From: Vreelandella sp042466685
GTDB lineage: Bacteria; Pseudomonadota; Gammaproteobacteria; Pseudomonadales; Halomonadaceae
NCBI RefSeq assembly: GCF_042466685.1
Contig: NZ_CP170448.1
Location: 1,612,001 to 1,676,000, forward strand
Direction of reading: 5' to 3'
Length of the DNA stretch: 64,000 bases
Of this stretch, positions 9,901 to 16,990 are shown in pieces. The notes under the pieces were generated by a model. The model was not told the DNA's origin. It saw only the letters and a program-made list of their open reading frames with translations, and made no database searches. The translations under genes were made by a program, and so were the position numbers. Numbering within the stretch: position 1 is the first letter of the stretch; every line of letters starts with the position of its first letter.

Positions 9901-10677
9901 TTGGACTTGGATGATGATCTTTTAAATGTACCAGAAAGTATCGACTCGAAATCAATTTATAAAAATTACAGGCCCTATCTTGAAAAGCTAATAGTTAATG
10001 CAAATGCTGTAACTGTTTCTACAAACGAGTTAAAAGATTCTCTAAGTAAGTATTCAGATAAAATTTATACGTTAGAAAATAAAATAAGTGAACGCTTATG
10101 GAGAGGAGGAGAAATCGTATATACAAAAAATAATGTTGTAGTATATGTCGGTACACGCACACATAAAGAGGATTATAATTTTATTTTGCCCTATATTGAA
10201 GAGGTTGCAAAATCAATTCCTGATTTCACTTTTCGTGTTATAGGAGTGTTAGACAGTAAAGATACTGTACCTAGCTGGGTTCAGAAGGTAGATGTGCCTG
10301 TGGATAAAGTTGATTATCCTGATTTTGTTGATTGGATTAAGACCCAAGTACCAGACGCTGTGGCTGGAATTGCTCCACTTATTGAAAATGAATTTAATAA
10401 TCATAAATCTTATTTGAAAGTCTTAGAGTATGCCTCCTTAGGTTTGCCTGTTGTTGCTTCTGACACTATACCTTATAGAAAACTTAAAGCGCATATGAAA
10501 GGCTTGGTATATGCTAATAATGCTGTAAAAAGTGATTGGGTTAATGCGCTTGTTTCGTACATTGAAAATAAGCCTTATTCTATAGAGTGTGGTGAGCTTA
10601 ATAAGCAGACAGTTTTTGAATATTTTTCTTTAGTAAGTGAAGAAAAATCCTTTGCTGAGCTGCTAAATGCAAGCTAG
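6988..10677 (+). CDS. Multidomain glycosyltransferase (TPR, GT2, two GT4/GT1-like modules)
   Basis: This is a 1229-residue cytoplasmic protein. Residues 1-45 are TPR-like. About 75-175 is a beta-rich 'SGWAVNEG' domain also seen in other large glycosyltransferases. About 190-450 is a GT2 domain (ISIVVPVYNALEDLKVCVD, LINDASPD, VILNSDARVTPFWLE, PRGYGEENDFCMRARNKGWR). About 465-860 is a GT-B module (STKTGGTPQTNRDL, KILIPGNIDEAKGLNVIL, TLTELFSVGLPVFVLGYP). About 880-1229 is a second GT-B-like module (VVCPSDRKQVRGNGSTYVR, YLLDLDDDLLNVP, KVLEYASLGLPVVASDTIPY). Three catalytic modules in one chain suggest that it adds several sugars of a repeat unit. The DNA is extremely AT-rich (about one third GC by eye), a sign of transfer. 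Confidence 0.85.
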   Translation: MSLSENLHTRDQQLVATANRLLREKKYDEAVVLYRQAIKQYPALESYLNFNIVMAQNKKRSVGSYDFKEHSENNVNKSTLKCKYNVKVERKNESVISGWAVNEGNKKDVFDIKVEVNGFNYCIVKNDIKRQDLKKHNKSEGLGGFSIKFPRGIFDKDSNHVVLTLPSERKIECIINGSEKKVINFGDYNNAASPISIVVPVYNALEDLKVCVDRLRLYTDKNVCVYLINDASPDKNINIFLETLKFDNQFVVVNNNKNMGFTRTVNKGLELCKNDDVVILNSDARVTPFWLESILFAANTDSNIATVTPMSDRAGAFSAPNIGNDNKLPLGVSEIEYSKAFRRRSIGLYPTVPTGNGFCMFIRRSCINDVGILDEKAFPRGYGEENDFCMRARNKGWRNIIDDRTYVFHDRSKSFGESKNDLMIAGRKIIDKRYPDYKKAISVFTQDLKIKLARFQAKKAIYDCQHEVVKDRCLFVVSTKTGGTPQTNRDLMLALSDSIEPWLLHCDSKILTLYKAGKVDDEVVLRHELSEPVDPLTHTSHEYDRVVYNWLFEFGFSIVHIRHLVWHSLGLTKIAKLAGAKVVKSFHDYYALCPTVKLLDNDLFFCEGDCSKSQAKQDCTFPLWESDALPPLKGAWIHNWRENFSKALQYVDAFVTTSEHAKNIFLDNFKCIDSDRFKVIKHGRDFEKFINPKQEIIAKNRYKILIPGNIDEAKGLNVILSLLERDKDELLEFHILGNARQTLLQNASERLVFHGKYERDQFAEHVAKIKPDVGAVFSIWDETWCHTLTELFSVGLPVFVLGYPTVGDRVKEYNAGWVLKNKQIELVYEEIIISLNTDLNSKLSGVKDWQEKEGKFRDIRWMAAQYHALYQTLSNGINLSQTILTDRIVGVVCPSDRKQVRGNGSTYVRVWERTVNELGNDLTYCRMSSDQLIAGLEVGEIKNLIIQRNALTPAGVDALINSSKNGNVKYLLDLDDDLLNVPESIDSKSIYKNYRPYLEKLIVNANAVTVSTNELKDSLSKYSDKIYTLENKISERLWRGGEIVYTKNNVVVYVGTRTHKEDYNFILPYIEEVAKSIPDFTFRVIGVLDSKDTVPSWVQKVDVPVDKVDYPDFVDWIKTQVPDAVAGIAPLIENEFNNHKSYLKVLEYASLGLPVVASDTIPYRKLKAHMKGLVYANNAVKSDWVNALVSYIENKPYSIECGELNKQTVFEYFSLVSEEKSFAELLNAS

Positions 10678-10730
10678 GTTATTTTTGAATACTTCGTTTA
10701 TTTTAAGATTTCTCATTATTACGTTTGATT

Positions 10731-10789
10731 GCTAATTGCTAATTGCTAATTGCTAATTGCTAATTGCTAATTGCTAATTGCTAATTGCT
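10731..10789 (+). repeat. Heptanucleotide tandem repeat (GCTAATT x8 plus GCT)
   Basis: Eight uninterrupted copies of GCTAATT run from 10731 to 10786 and end in GCT. The array is intergenic, between the multidomain glycosyltransferase and the sulfotransferase fusion gene, about 135 bases upstream of the latter. The unit shares AATTGC with the left arm of the hairpin at 10783, so the array appears to be an expansion of that arm. Perfect repeats of this kind change copy number by slippage. Confidence 0.95.
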
Positions 10790-10802
10790 TTCGCAATTTT
10801 TT
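10783..10802 (+). terminator. Small intrinsic terminator built on the heptamer repeat
   Basis: AATTGC (10783-10788), loop TTTC, GCAATT (10793-10798), running into a T-tract to 10802. The 6-bp stem is AT-rich and weak, but the T-run is good. Each upstream repeat copy offers another AATTGC arm able to pair with the same right arm. Confidence 0.55.
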
Positions 10803-10923
10803 GTTGATTTGGATTGCAATACATATCCAAAGCTCATAAGCCTAGAGTGCTTTAAAAGCCTATCGAAAGTTTTTGTTCCGAACATAGAATAATTTTTATA
10901 TTTAATAAATTGAAGGTGTCTGC

Positions 10924-12513
10924 ATGAAAGAGAATAAGCCAAACTTTTTAATCGTAGGAACTCAGAAGGGGGGAGCAACATGGCTTTATGATTGTCTTAA
11001 AAAACACAAGCAAGTTTTTCTACCTGAAAAAATTGAATTGCTTTTTTTTAATAAAAAAAATTGGCATGATGAAAATGAAGTCTCTAATTATATTTCTAAT
11101 TTTAAAGAGGCAGATGATCGTCATGTTGTCATTGGTGAACAAACGCCATCATATTTTTGGTCTGTAGATCCTTCTTCTCGATTTTGTAAGCCTGGCGTAA
11201 ATCATAATGAATTTATAGCTAAGTCAGCAGCTGAGTTTTGTGGTAAAGAACTTAAAGTTATTTATTCTCTTCGGCACCCTGTTTGGCGAGCGGTATCTGC
11301 TTTTTTTCACCATGCCAAGCGCAATAGAATTGCATCCAATGCCTCTATCGGCGAATATTATGAACGCTTTGGTATAGTGGATTTGGGTTTTTATTCTAGG
11401 CACATTAATTCATGGGTTTCTGAACTTTCTCCAGATAACTGCCTTGGTTTAATAATGGAACGCGATATAATTAATGATCCTTTAGCAGGTATAAAAAAGG
11501 CGGAAAGTTTTTTAGGTGTATACCAAGATGAAAGCATTGTTAATGTTGTAGCTTCTAATAAAGATAGCAGTAGGAAATATGATAATCATAAAATATCTTT
11601 GAATATAGATCAGTCTCCTTACGTTACTGCAAATGAGCTTTGCGAGTTATTAGAATTTTATAGGGAAGATATGGATGAGGTGAGAGAGCTTATGAAAGAC
11701 TCTCTTCCTGAGTGGCAGTCTATTGATAACTCAATTCAAAAGTTTTATTTGGAATCAAAAAAGAAGTCTAGTTATTCACTTAAAAATATAGGGTTAGTAG
11801 ACAATAATGCAAAAATGAAGGAAGAAGGAATTCTTTTTTCTGATGGTGCATTTAAGAGGGCAGGAAAAGATTGTTCTTTCTTTCCACCGTCTAAAGTAGG
11901 TGATTCTACCTTAGTGCGGGATGTAAAGTTGGGCGAGTTTTCGTACTTAGTTGATGGGTATTTTTATTCAGTTGATATAGGTAGATATTGTTCTATTGCT
12001 CGAAATGTAAATATAGGTCAAGGTAATCATGTAACCAGTTGGGTTTCAACACATCCATTTCAATATGGGGAAGATATTTTTGGTTATTGGAATGACGATT
12101 CTGTTGCAGAATCTTTTTCTAAACTTAAGGTTAATCGTCAGAAGGCTTTAGAAGATATTAGAACTACTCGTACTGCTATAGGGCATGATGTATGGATAGG
12201 AAATGGTGTTTTTATATCTAAAGGTGTCAAGATTGGTACAGGTGCAGTGATTGGAGCAGGCTCTGTTGTTACTAAGGATGTTCCTCCTTACGCAATAGCG
12301 GCAGGAGTTCCTGCCAAAGTTATAAGGTATCGTTTTTCCGAAAAATTAATAGAAAGACTTCTGGCTTCAAAGTGGTGGATGTATGCACCTTGGCAGATAG
12401 ACAATCTAGATTTTACTAGTCCAGATAAGTTTTTAGAGGAATTTAATAAACTGACTGCTTCTCATGCTATATTACCCTATATCACTCCTACGATTAGAAA
12501 AACTAAGAAATAG
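10924..12513 (+). CDS. Sulfotransferase fused to hexapeptide-repeat acetyltransferase
   Basis: Residues 1-280 form a PAPS-dependent sulfotransferase: FLIVGTQKGGATWLYDCL is the 5'-phosphosulfate loop and IYSLRHPVWRAVSAFFHH the 3'-phosphate site (Arg...Ser). A linker of about 50 residues follows. Residues about 340-500 form a left-handed beta-helix acetyltransferase of the CatB/Xat type: RYCSIARNVNIGQGNH, WVSTHPFQYG, IGHDVWIGNGVFISKG, IGTGAVIGAGSVVTKDVPPY, AAGVPAKVIRYRF. One polypeptide would therefore both sulfate and O-acetylate (or N-acetylate) the glycan. AAGGTG precedes the ATG. The gene is AT-rich like its left neighbour. Its by-product PAP would be cleared by CysQ (23.0 kb). Domain calls are firm; the acceptor is unknown. 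Confidence 0.88.
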   Translation: MKENKPNFLIVGTQKGGATWLYDCLKKHKQVFLPEKIELLFFNKKNWHDENEVSNYISNFKEADDRHVVIGEQTPSYFWSVDPSSRFCKPGVNHNEFIAKSAAEFCGKELKVIYSLRHPVWRAVSAFFHHAKRNRIASNASIGEYYERFGIVDLGFYSRHINSWVSELSPDNCLGLIMERDIINDPLAGIKKAESFLGVYQDESIVNVVASNKDSSRKYDNHKISLNIDQSPYVTANELCELLEFYREDMDEVRELMKDSLPEWQSIDNSIQKFYLESKKKSSYSLKNIGLVDNNAKMKEEGILFSDGAFKRAGKDCSFFPPSKVGDSTLVRDVKLGEFSYLVDGYFYSVDIGRYCSIARNVNIGQGNHVTSWVSTHPFQYGEDIFGYWNDDSVAESFSKLKVNRQKALEDIRTTRTAIGHDVWIGNGVFISKGVKIGTGAVIGAGSVVTKDVPPYAIAAGVPAKVIRYRFSEKLIERLLASKWWMYAPWQIDNLDFTSPDKFLEEFNKLTASHAILPYITPTIRKTKK

Positions 12514-12721
12514 TAAATTATGTCACATAAGTATATTAATTTTTGTTGCATGGAACGGTTGAATGTCTCGTATTTTCAATCTAATACGTTGTTTTAGTGT
12601 GATTGTTAGTGTTCATGGTTTTGTTTATTTTGAAGTTTTAGTAGTAAATTTTTTTTGAAATCTTTTTCTTAAAATTATTACTTTGCTTTGACTTTTCTTT
12701 TATTCCTTTGGAGAATGTTTG

Positions 12722-13888
12722 GTGAAAATTGCAGTAGCTGGTACTGGCTATGTGGGTCTTTCAAATGCCATGCTTTTGGCTCAACACCATGAAGTTGTTG
12801 CAGTAGATATCGTACCTGAAAAGGTCGAGATGCTGAATAAACGTGTATCACCTATCGAAGATGCTGAAATTTCAGCGTTTTTAGCCCGTGAAGATTTGCA
12901 TTTCACTGCAACGTTGGATGCAGAGCAAGCTTATAAGGACGCAGAGTTTGTTATTATTGCTACCCCGACTGATTACGACCCAAAAACGAATTATTTCAAC
13001 ACTAATAGTGTAGAAGCGGTTATTGATCAGGTAACGCGCATTAACCCTGATGCAGCGATGGTGATCAAGTCTACTGTGCCAGTAGGTTACACTGCGGATA
13101 CTGCCAAGCGTTTGAATACGCAAAATCTACTTTTCTCGCCAGAGTTTTTGCGTGAAGGAAAAGCTCTTCACGATAACCTATACCCCTCACGAATTATCGT
13201 TGGCGAACGCTCTGTACGTGGTGAAACTTTTGCCGAGCTGTTGAAGCAGGGCGCGATTAAGCAGGACGTCGAGGTGCTGCTTACCAATAGCACTGAGGCG
13301 GAAGCAATTAAGCTTTTTGCCAATACTTACCTGGCGATGCGAGTGTCTTATTTTAATGAACTCGACACTTATGCTGAAACCCATAACCTTGATGCAAAAC
13401 AGATTATTGAAGGTATTGGGCTAGACCCGCGCATCGGTAAGCACTACAACAACCCGAGCTTTGGTTATGGTGGCTATTGCCTGCCGAAAGACACCAAGCA
13501 ACTGCTGGCCAACTACGAAGATGTGCCCAACAACATGATTCAGGCCATTGTTGAGGCTAACCGTACCCGCAAAGATTTTATTGCCGAATCCGTGTTGCGC
13601 CGAAAGCCCGAAGTGGTGGGTATTTACCGGCTGATTATGAAAACCGGTTCCGATAACTTCCGTGCTAGTGCCATGCAAGGTGTGATGAAACGCATTAAAG
13701 CAAAGGGCGTCGAAGTGGTGGTTTACGAGCCAGCTCTTGATGAAGAAAAATTCTTCGGTTCAACCGTCATGCGTGACTTGGTTACTTTCAAGGATAAGTG
13801 CGATGTGATTTTGACTAATCGCATGGTAGATGAGCTGAAAGACGTCACTGATAAGGTCTATACCCGAGACCTATTTGGTAGCGATTAA
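12722..13888 (+). CDS. ugd: UDP-glucose 6-dehydrogenase (first copy)
   Basis: Oxidises UDP-glucose to UDP-glucuronate with two NAD+, supplying an acidic sugar. VKIAVAGTGYVGLSNAMLLA is the N-terminal NAD site, SPEFLREGKALHDNLYPSRI the conserved Glu-containing segment, and NNPSFGYGGYCLPKDTKQLL holds the catalytic Cys. A GTG at 12722 is taken as the start because GGAG lies about 9 bases upstream; TTG at 12719 is less likely. The 389 residues are the short UDP-sugar/GDP-mannose dehydrogenase form. It is very similar (well over 80 percent by eye) to the gene at 24002. The AT-rich 205-bp region upstream is a likely promoter area. Confidence 0.95.
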   Translation: MKIAVAGTGYVGLSNAMLLAQHHEVVAVDIVPEKVEMLNKRVSPIEDAEISAFLAREDLHFTATLDAEQAYKDAEFVIIATPTDYDPKTNYFNTNSVEAVIDQVTRINPDAAMVIKSTVPVGYTADTAKRLNTQNLLFSPEFLREGKALHDNLYPSRIIVGERSVRGETFAELLKQGAIKQDVEVLLTNSTEAEAIKLFANTYLAMRVSYFNELDTYAETHNLDAKQIIEGIGLDPRIGKHYNNPSFGYGGYCLPKDTKQLLANYEDVPNNMIQAIVEANRTRKDFIAESVLRRKPEVVGIYRLIMKTGSDNFRASAMQGVMKRIKAKGVEVVVYEPALDEEKFFGSTVMRDLVTFKDKCDVILTNRMVDELKDVTDKVYTRDLFGSD

Positions 13889-13942
13889 TTGTCCTAGCGA
13901 GTAAATGTCAGCGCTGCATTTTTTGCTTAATTCGTTTTTTAC

Positions 13943-16900
13943 TTGGGTTGTATAGCCGTGCTCTCATATTTGGCTAAATATTGGCGCCTTATCTCTTCCT
14001 CTCATGCCACTGAAACGCCGCCATCGGCTGAAGACGCCACGCAAGCCGAGTTTGATGCGGATTGGTATTTAGCCGCTTACCCGGATGTGGCTCAAGCAGG
14101 CATTGACCCATGGGAGCACTACCTACGTCATGGTGTAAAAGAGGGGCGCTTACCCAGGCGTAATCGCGCACTTGCCTGGGATCATGCGCTTTGGCGGGGC
14201 GCCCACGCTGTAATGTTGCCAAGGTTGCAGGCGTTACTTGTAGATGCCTCTGCCAGCCGCGATGAACAACTGGCATCACGATGGTCATTAGCGCGTTGGT
14301 TTGCGTGGCAACGGGAGTGGAGTGATGTCATTAATTGGCTACTGCCAAACAATGACCTTCACGCTGTCGTCTCTGTGGATCACCCTGGTATGGCGTTGCT
14401 AGCCATTGAAGCTCACTGCCGGTTGCAGTTGGAAGGTAAACCGCATCCTTCAACTGCTAGCGTATTACCAGCACTGCTTGAAGCGCTTAAACAGCGCTTT
14501 CCTGAGCATGCGGATACCTACCTAGCAGGCGCAAATGCGCTGCTGGTAGAGCAGGGTAGCGATGTTGATCGACTTAAGGTGCTCAATCAGCTTTTTTCCA
14601 CCTATGGGCTAAGCGCGATTACCCAGCGCGACACCGCAGCGCCATTGTCGCTGGATAACCTCTCTATTCACCCCTCACCCCTCGCCCCTCACCCCTCACC
14701 GCTAATCACAGTCATCGTCCCGCTTTATAACGCGGCGCATACCATTGGCACTGCACTAGGCAGTCTGTTTGATCAGCAGGGCGTGCGTTTAGAGATTGTG
14801 GTGGTGGATGATGCTAGTGAAGATGGCAGCATAGATGAGGTTGCCAAGTGGCAGCGCATGGCTCCAACGCATGTATCGCTGACGCTGATTCGCCATGCGA
14901 TTAACTTGGGGGCCTATGCCGCACGGAATACCGGTTTAGCCACAGCGAATGGCGATTTTGTTACAACCCATGACAGCGATGACTGGTCCCACCCTCAGAA
15001 GTTGGTAACCCAATGGCGTTTACTGGTTGCGAATCCAGAAGCAAAGGCGTGCCTCTCTCACTGGGTGCGTGCGACGCCAGAGCTACTGTTTCACCGCTGG
15101 CGGTTAGATGAGTATGGTTGGATATCTCCTAATATCTCTTCGCTGCTGCTGCGCCGTGAAGTTATCGATACGTTAGGTTTTTGGGATGTAGTAAGTGCCA
15201 ATGCAGATGCCGAGTACCGCGAGCGTGTGGAAGCGGCCTTTAGTGCAGAAAGCGTCGTAATCGCGTTGCCGGGAGTTCCGCTTGCGTTTGGCCGTGCTGA
15301 TGAGGGGTCACTTACGCAACACTCCCGCTCTCACCTGGTAACCAAGTTCACCGGTTTACGTTACCGCTACATGGCCGCGGCGCGGCGTTGGCACGCCCAG
15401 GCTGAAAACCCGCAGCAGCTCTATATACCGCAACACCCGGCGCATCGCCCGTTTGTCGCGCCACCGGCCATGTTGCGACCAACCGATACTCTGCAGGCGA
15501 GCTTTGCGGAGATTGATGTTGTCAGCGAATCCGCGCTGTTTGATGCGGGCTGGTACTTAGAGCGCTATATCGATCTTCAGCAGGCGAGCATCGAGCCGTT
15601 AGAACACTTCTACACAACTGGCACCCTGGAGCAGCGTGATCCAGGTCCGCACTTTACCGTTTCCGGCTACTGTCGCCGTTATCCAGAGGTGAAGGTGTCT
15701 GGCCAGCACCCGTTAGTGCACTACATGGTAGAGGGGCATGCTAAGGGGTTGGAGCCACTGCCCATCTGGCAAGGGGTGCGTGAATTTAGCCAACGCCCAA
15801 CGGTCATGCTCTGCGCCCACCAGGCGGGTGCGGCGCTATACGGCGCTGAGCGAAGCCTGCTGGACATGCTTGATGCGATAGGCGAATTGCGTTGGAATGT
15901 GGTAGTTACGCTACCCGAAGCCAATAACGCCGAGTATGAGCAGACGCTATTAACCCGCTGCAAGGCGTTAGCGGTGCTGCCCTACGGCTGGTGGCAGGTG
16001 GGTAGGGAGCCAGTGAACGTTACCGTGGGCTATTTTCGCGACCTGATAAAGCGCTTTGCGATTAAGGCGGTGCATGGCAATACCGTGGTACTTGTTGAGC
16101 CTTATGTGGCCGCAAGGTGCGAAGGTGTGCCCACATTAACCCACGTTCGCGAGTTGCCCGCCCATGATGAAGCGCTCTGTTTAACGCTGGGTGCAACGCC
16201 AGCCCAGGTGGTTGACCACGTTCATCACTGTGCGGATGTCATTATTGCTAACTCTTTTTGTGTCGCCCAAGCGTTTGCCCGTGAAGCCGTTAGCGAATCG
16301 CACTCTCCCCAGCTCTGTGTGGTGCCCAATACCATTGAGATGGCGCCGCTGTTAGCGCTGCCTGAAGTGAGGTTTGATACTCAGCAAGAGACTTGTGTGC
16401 GGGTAGGCATGCTGAGTAGCAATATTGCCAAGAAGGGGCTGGCTGACGTTGAGGTAATGGCGGGGCATTTGCAAACGCTCGCCCCCTCCGTTGAGGTGGT
16501 GCTTTATGGTGCCCATACGTCAGCCATTGAGGCGTTGTTAAGACGGCAGGCCCTGGATCGCGCACCGGCCAATATTACTTTCGCTGGCTACGTTCAACGC
16601 CCTGAAGAGGCCTTGGCAGCCCTGGATATTGTAGTGAACCTATCGCACTTTCAAGAGTCTTTCGGACGTACCGTACTAGAGGCAATGGCCGCCGCACGTC
16701 CAGTTGTTGCTTATGAGTGGGGCGCGCTGGGGGAGCTTGTAGTTGAGGGCGAAACCGGTTTTTTGGTGCCGTTTGGTGATGCTTTGGCTGCCGCCCGCCA
16801 AGTAGCTAACTTGGCCAGTGCTCCGGAACAGTGCCGATGTTTTGGGCAGGCTGGCAGGCTGCGTGCAGAAACCAATTTTAATGCTACCCAACTGCGCAAT

Positions 16901-16966
16901 GCCTTGGCGAATGCTTACAAGCTGACGCAGGAGTCTGAGTTTGTTCATGTTATTGAGAACGGTTAA
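13943..16966 (+). CDS. Bifunctional glycosyltransferase (GT2 plus GT4) with FDxxWY repeats
   Basis: This is a 1007-residue protein. Near residue 30 is a first motif copy (FDADWYLAAYPDVAQAG, HYLRHGVKEGR). About 250-500 is a GT2 domain (LITVIVPLYNAAHTIGTAL, VVVDDASEDGS, TTHDSDDWSHPQ as the metal-binding DxD). About 525-600 has two more motif copies (FDAGWYLERYIDLQQ; a diverged one after it). About 620-1000 is a GT4 domain (HQAGAALYGAERSLLDMLD, ESFGRTVLEAMAAARPVVAY, GETGFLVPFGD). A Pro/His/Ser-rich linker, coded by CCCCTCA-type repeats near 14670, separates the N-terminal part from GT2. The start is uncertain: TTG at 13943 or GTG at 13958, neither with a clear ribosome binding site. It follows ugd by about 50 bases. 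Confidence 0.85.
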   Translation: MGCIAVLSYLAKYWRLISSSHATETPPSAEDATQAEFDADWYLAAYPDVAQAGIDPWEHYLRHGVKEGRLPRRNRALAWDHALWRGAHAVMLPRLQALLVDASASRDEQLASRWSLARWFAWQREWSDVINWLLPNNDLHAVVSVDHPGMALLAIEAHCRLQLEGKPHPSTASVLPALLEALKQRFPEHADTYLAGANALLVEQGSDVDRLKVLNQLFSTYGLSAITQRDTAAPLSLDNLSIHPSPLAPHPSPLITVIVPLYNAAHTIGTALGSLFDQQGVRLEIVVVDDASEDGSIDEVAKWQRMAPTHVSLTLIRHAINLGAYAARNTGLATANGDFVTTHDSDDWSHPQKLVTQWRLLVANPEAKACLSHWVRATPELLFHRWRLDEYGWISPNISSLLLRREVIDTLGFWDVVSANADAEYRERVEAAFSAESVVIALPGVPLAFGRADEGSLTQHSRSHLVTKFTGLRYRYMAAARRWHAQAENPQQLYIPQHPAHRPFVAPPAMLRPTDTLQASFAEIDVVSESALFDAGWYLERYIDLQQASIEPLEHFYTTGTLEQRDPGPHFTVSGYCRRYPEVKVSGQHPLVHYMVEGHAKGLEPLPIWQGVREFSQRPTVMLCAHQAGAALYGAERSLLDMLDAIGELRWNVVVTLPEANNAEYEQTLLTRCKALAVLPYGWWQVGREPVNVTVGYFRDLIKRFAIKAVHGNTVVLVEPYVAARCEGVPTLTHVRELPAHDEALCLTLGATPAQVVDHVHHCADVIIANSFCVAQAFAREAVSESHSPQLCVVPNTIEMAPLLALPEVRFDTQQETCVRVGMLSSNIAKKGLADVEVMAGHLQTLAPSVEVVLYGAHTSAIEALLRRQALDRAPANITFAGYVQRPEEALAALDIVVNLSHFQESFGRTVLEAMAAARPVVAYEWGALGELVVEGETGFLVPFGDALAAARQVANLASAPEQCRCFGQAGRLRAETNFNATQLRNALANAYKLTQESEFVHVIENG

Positions 16967-16990
16967 TAAGAACTGTTAGGGGTTTTTTAT

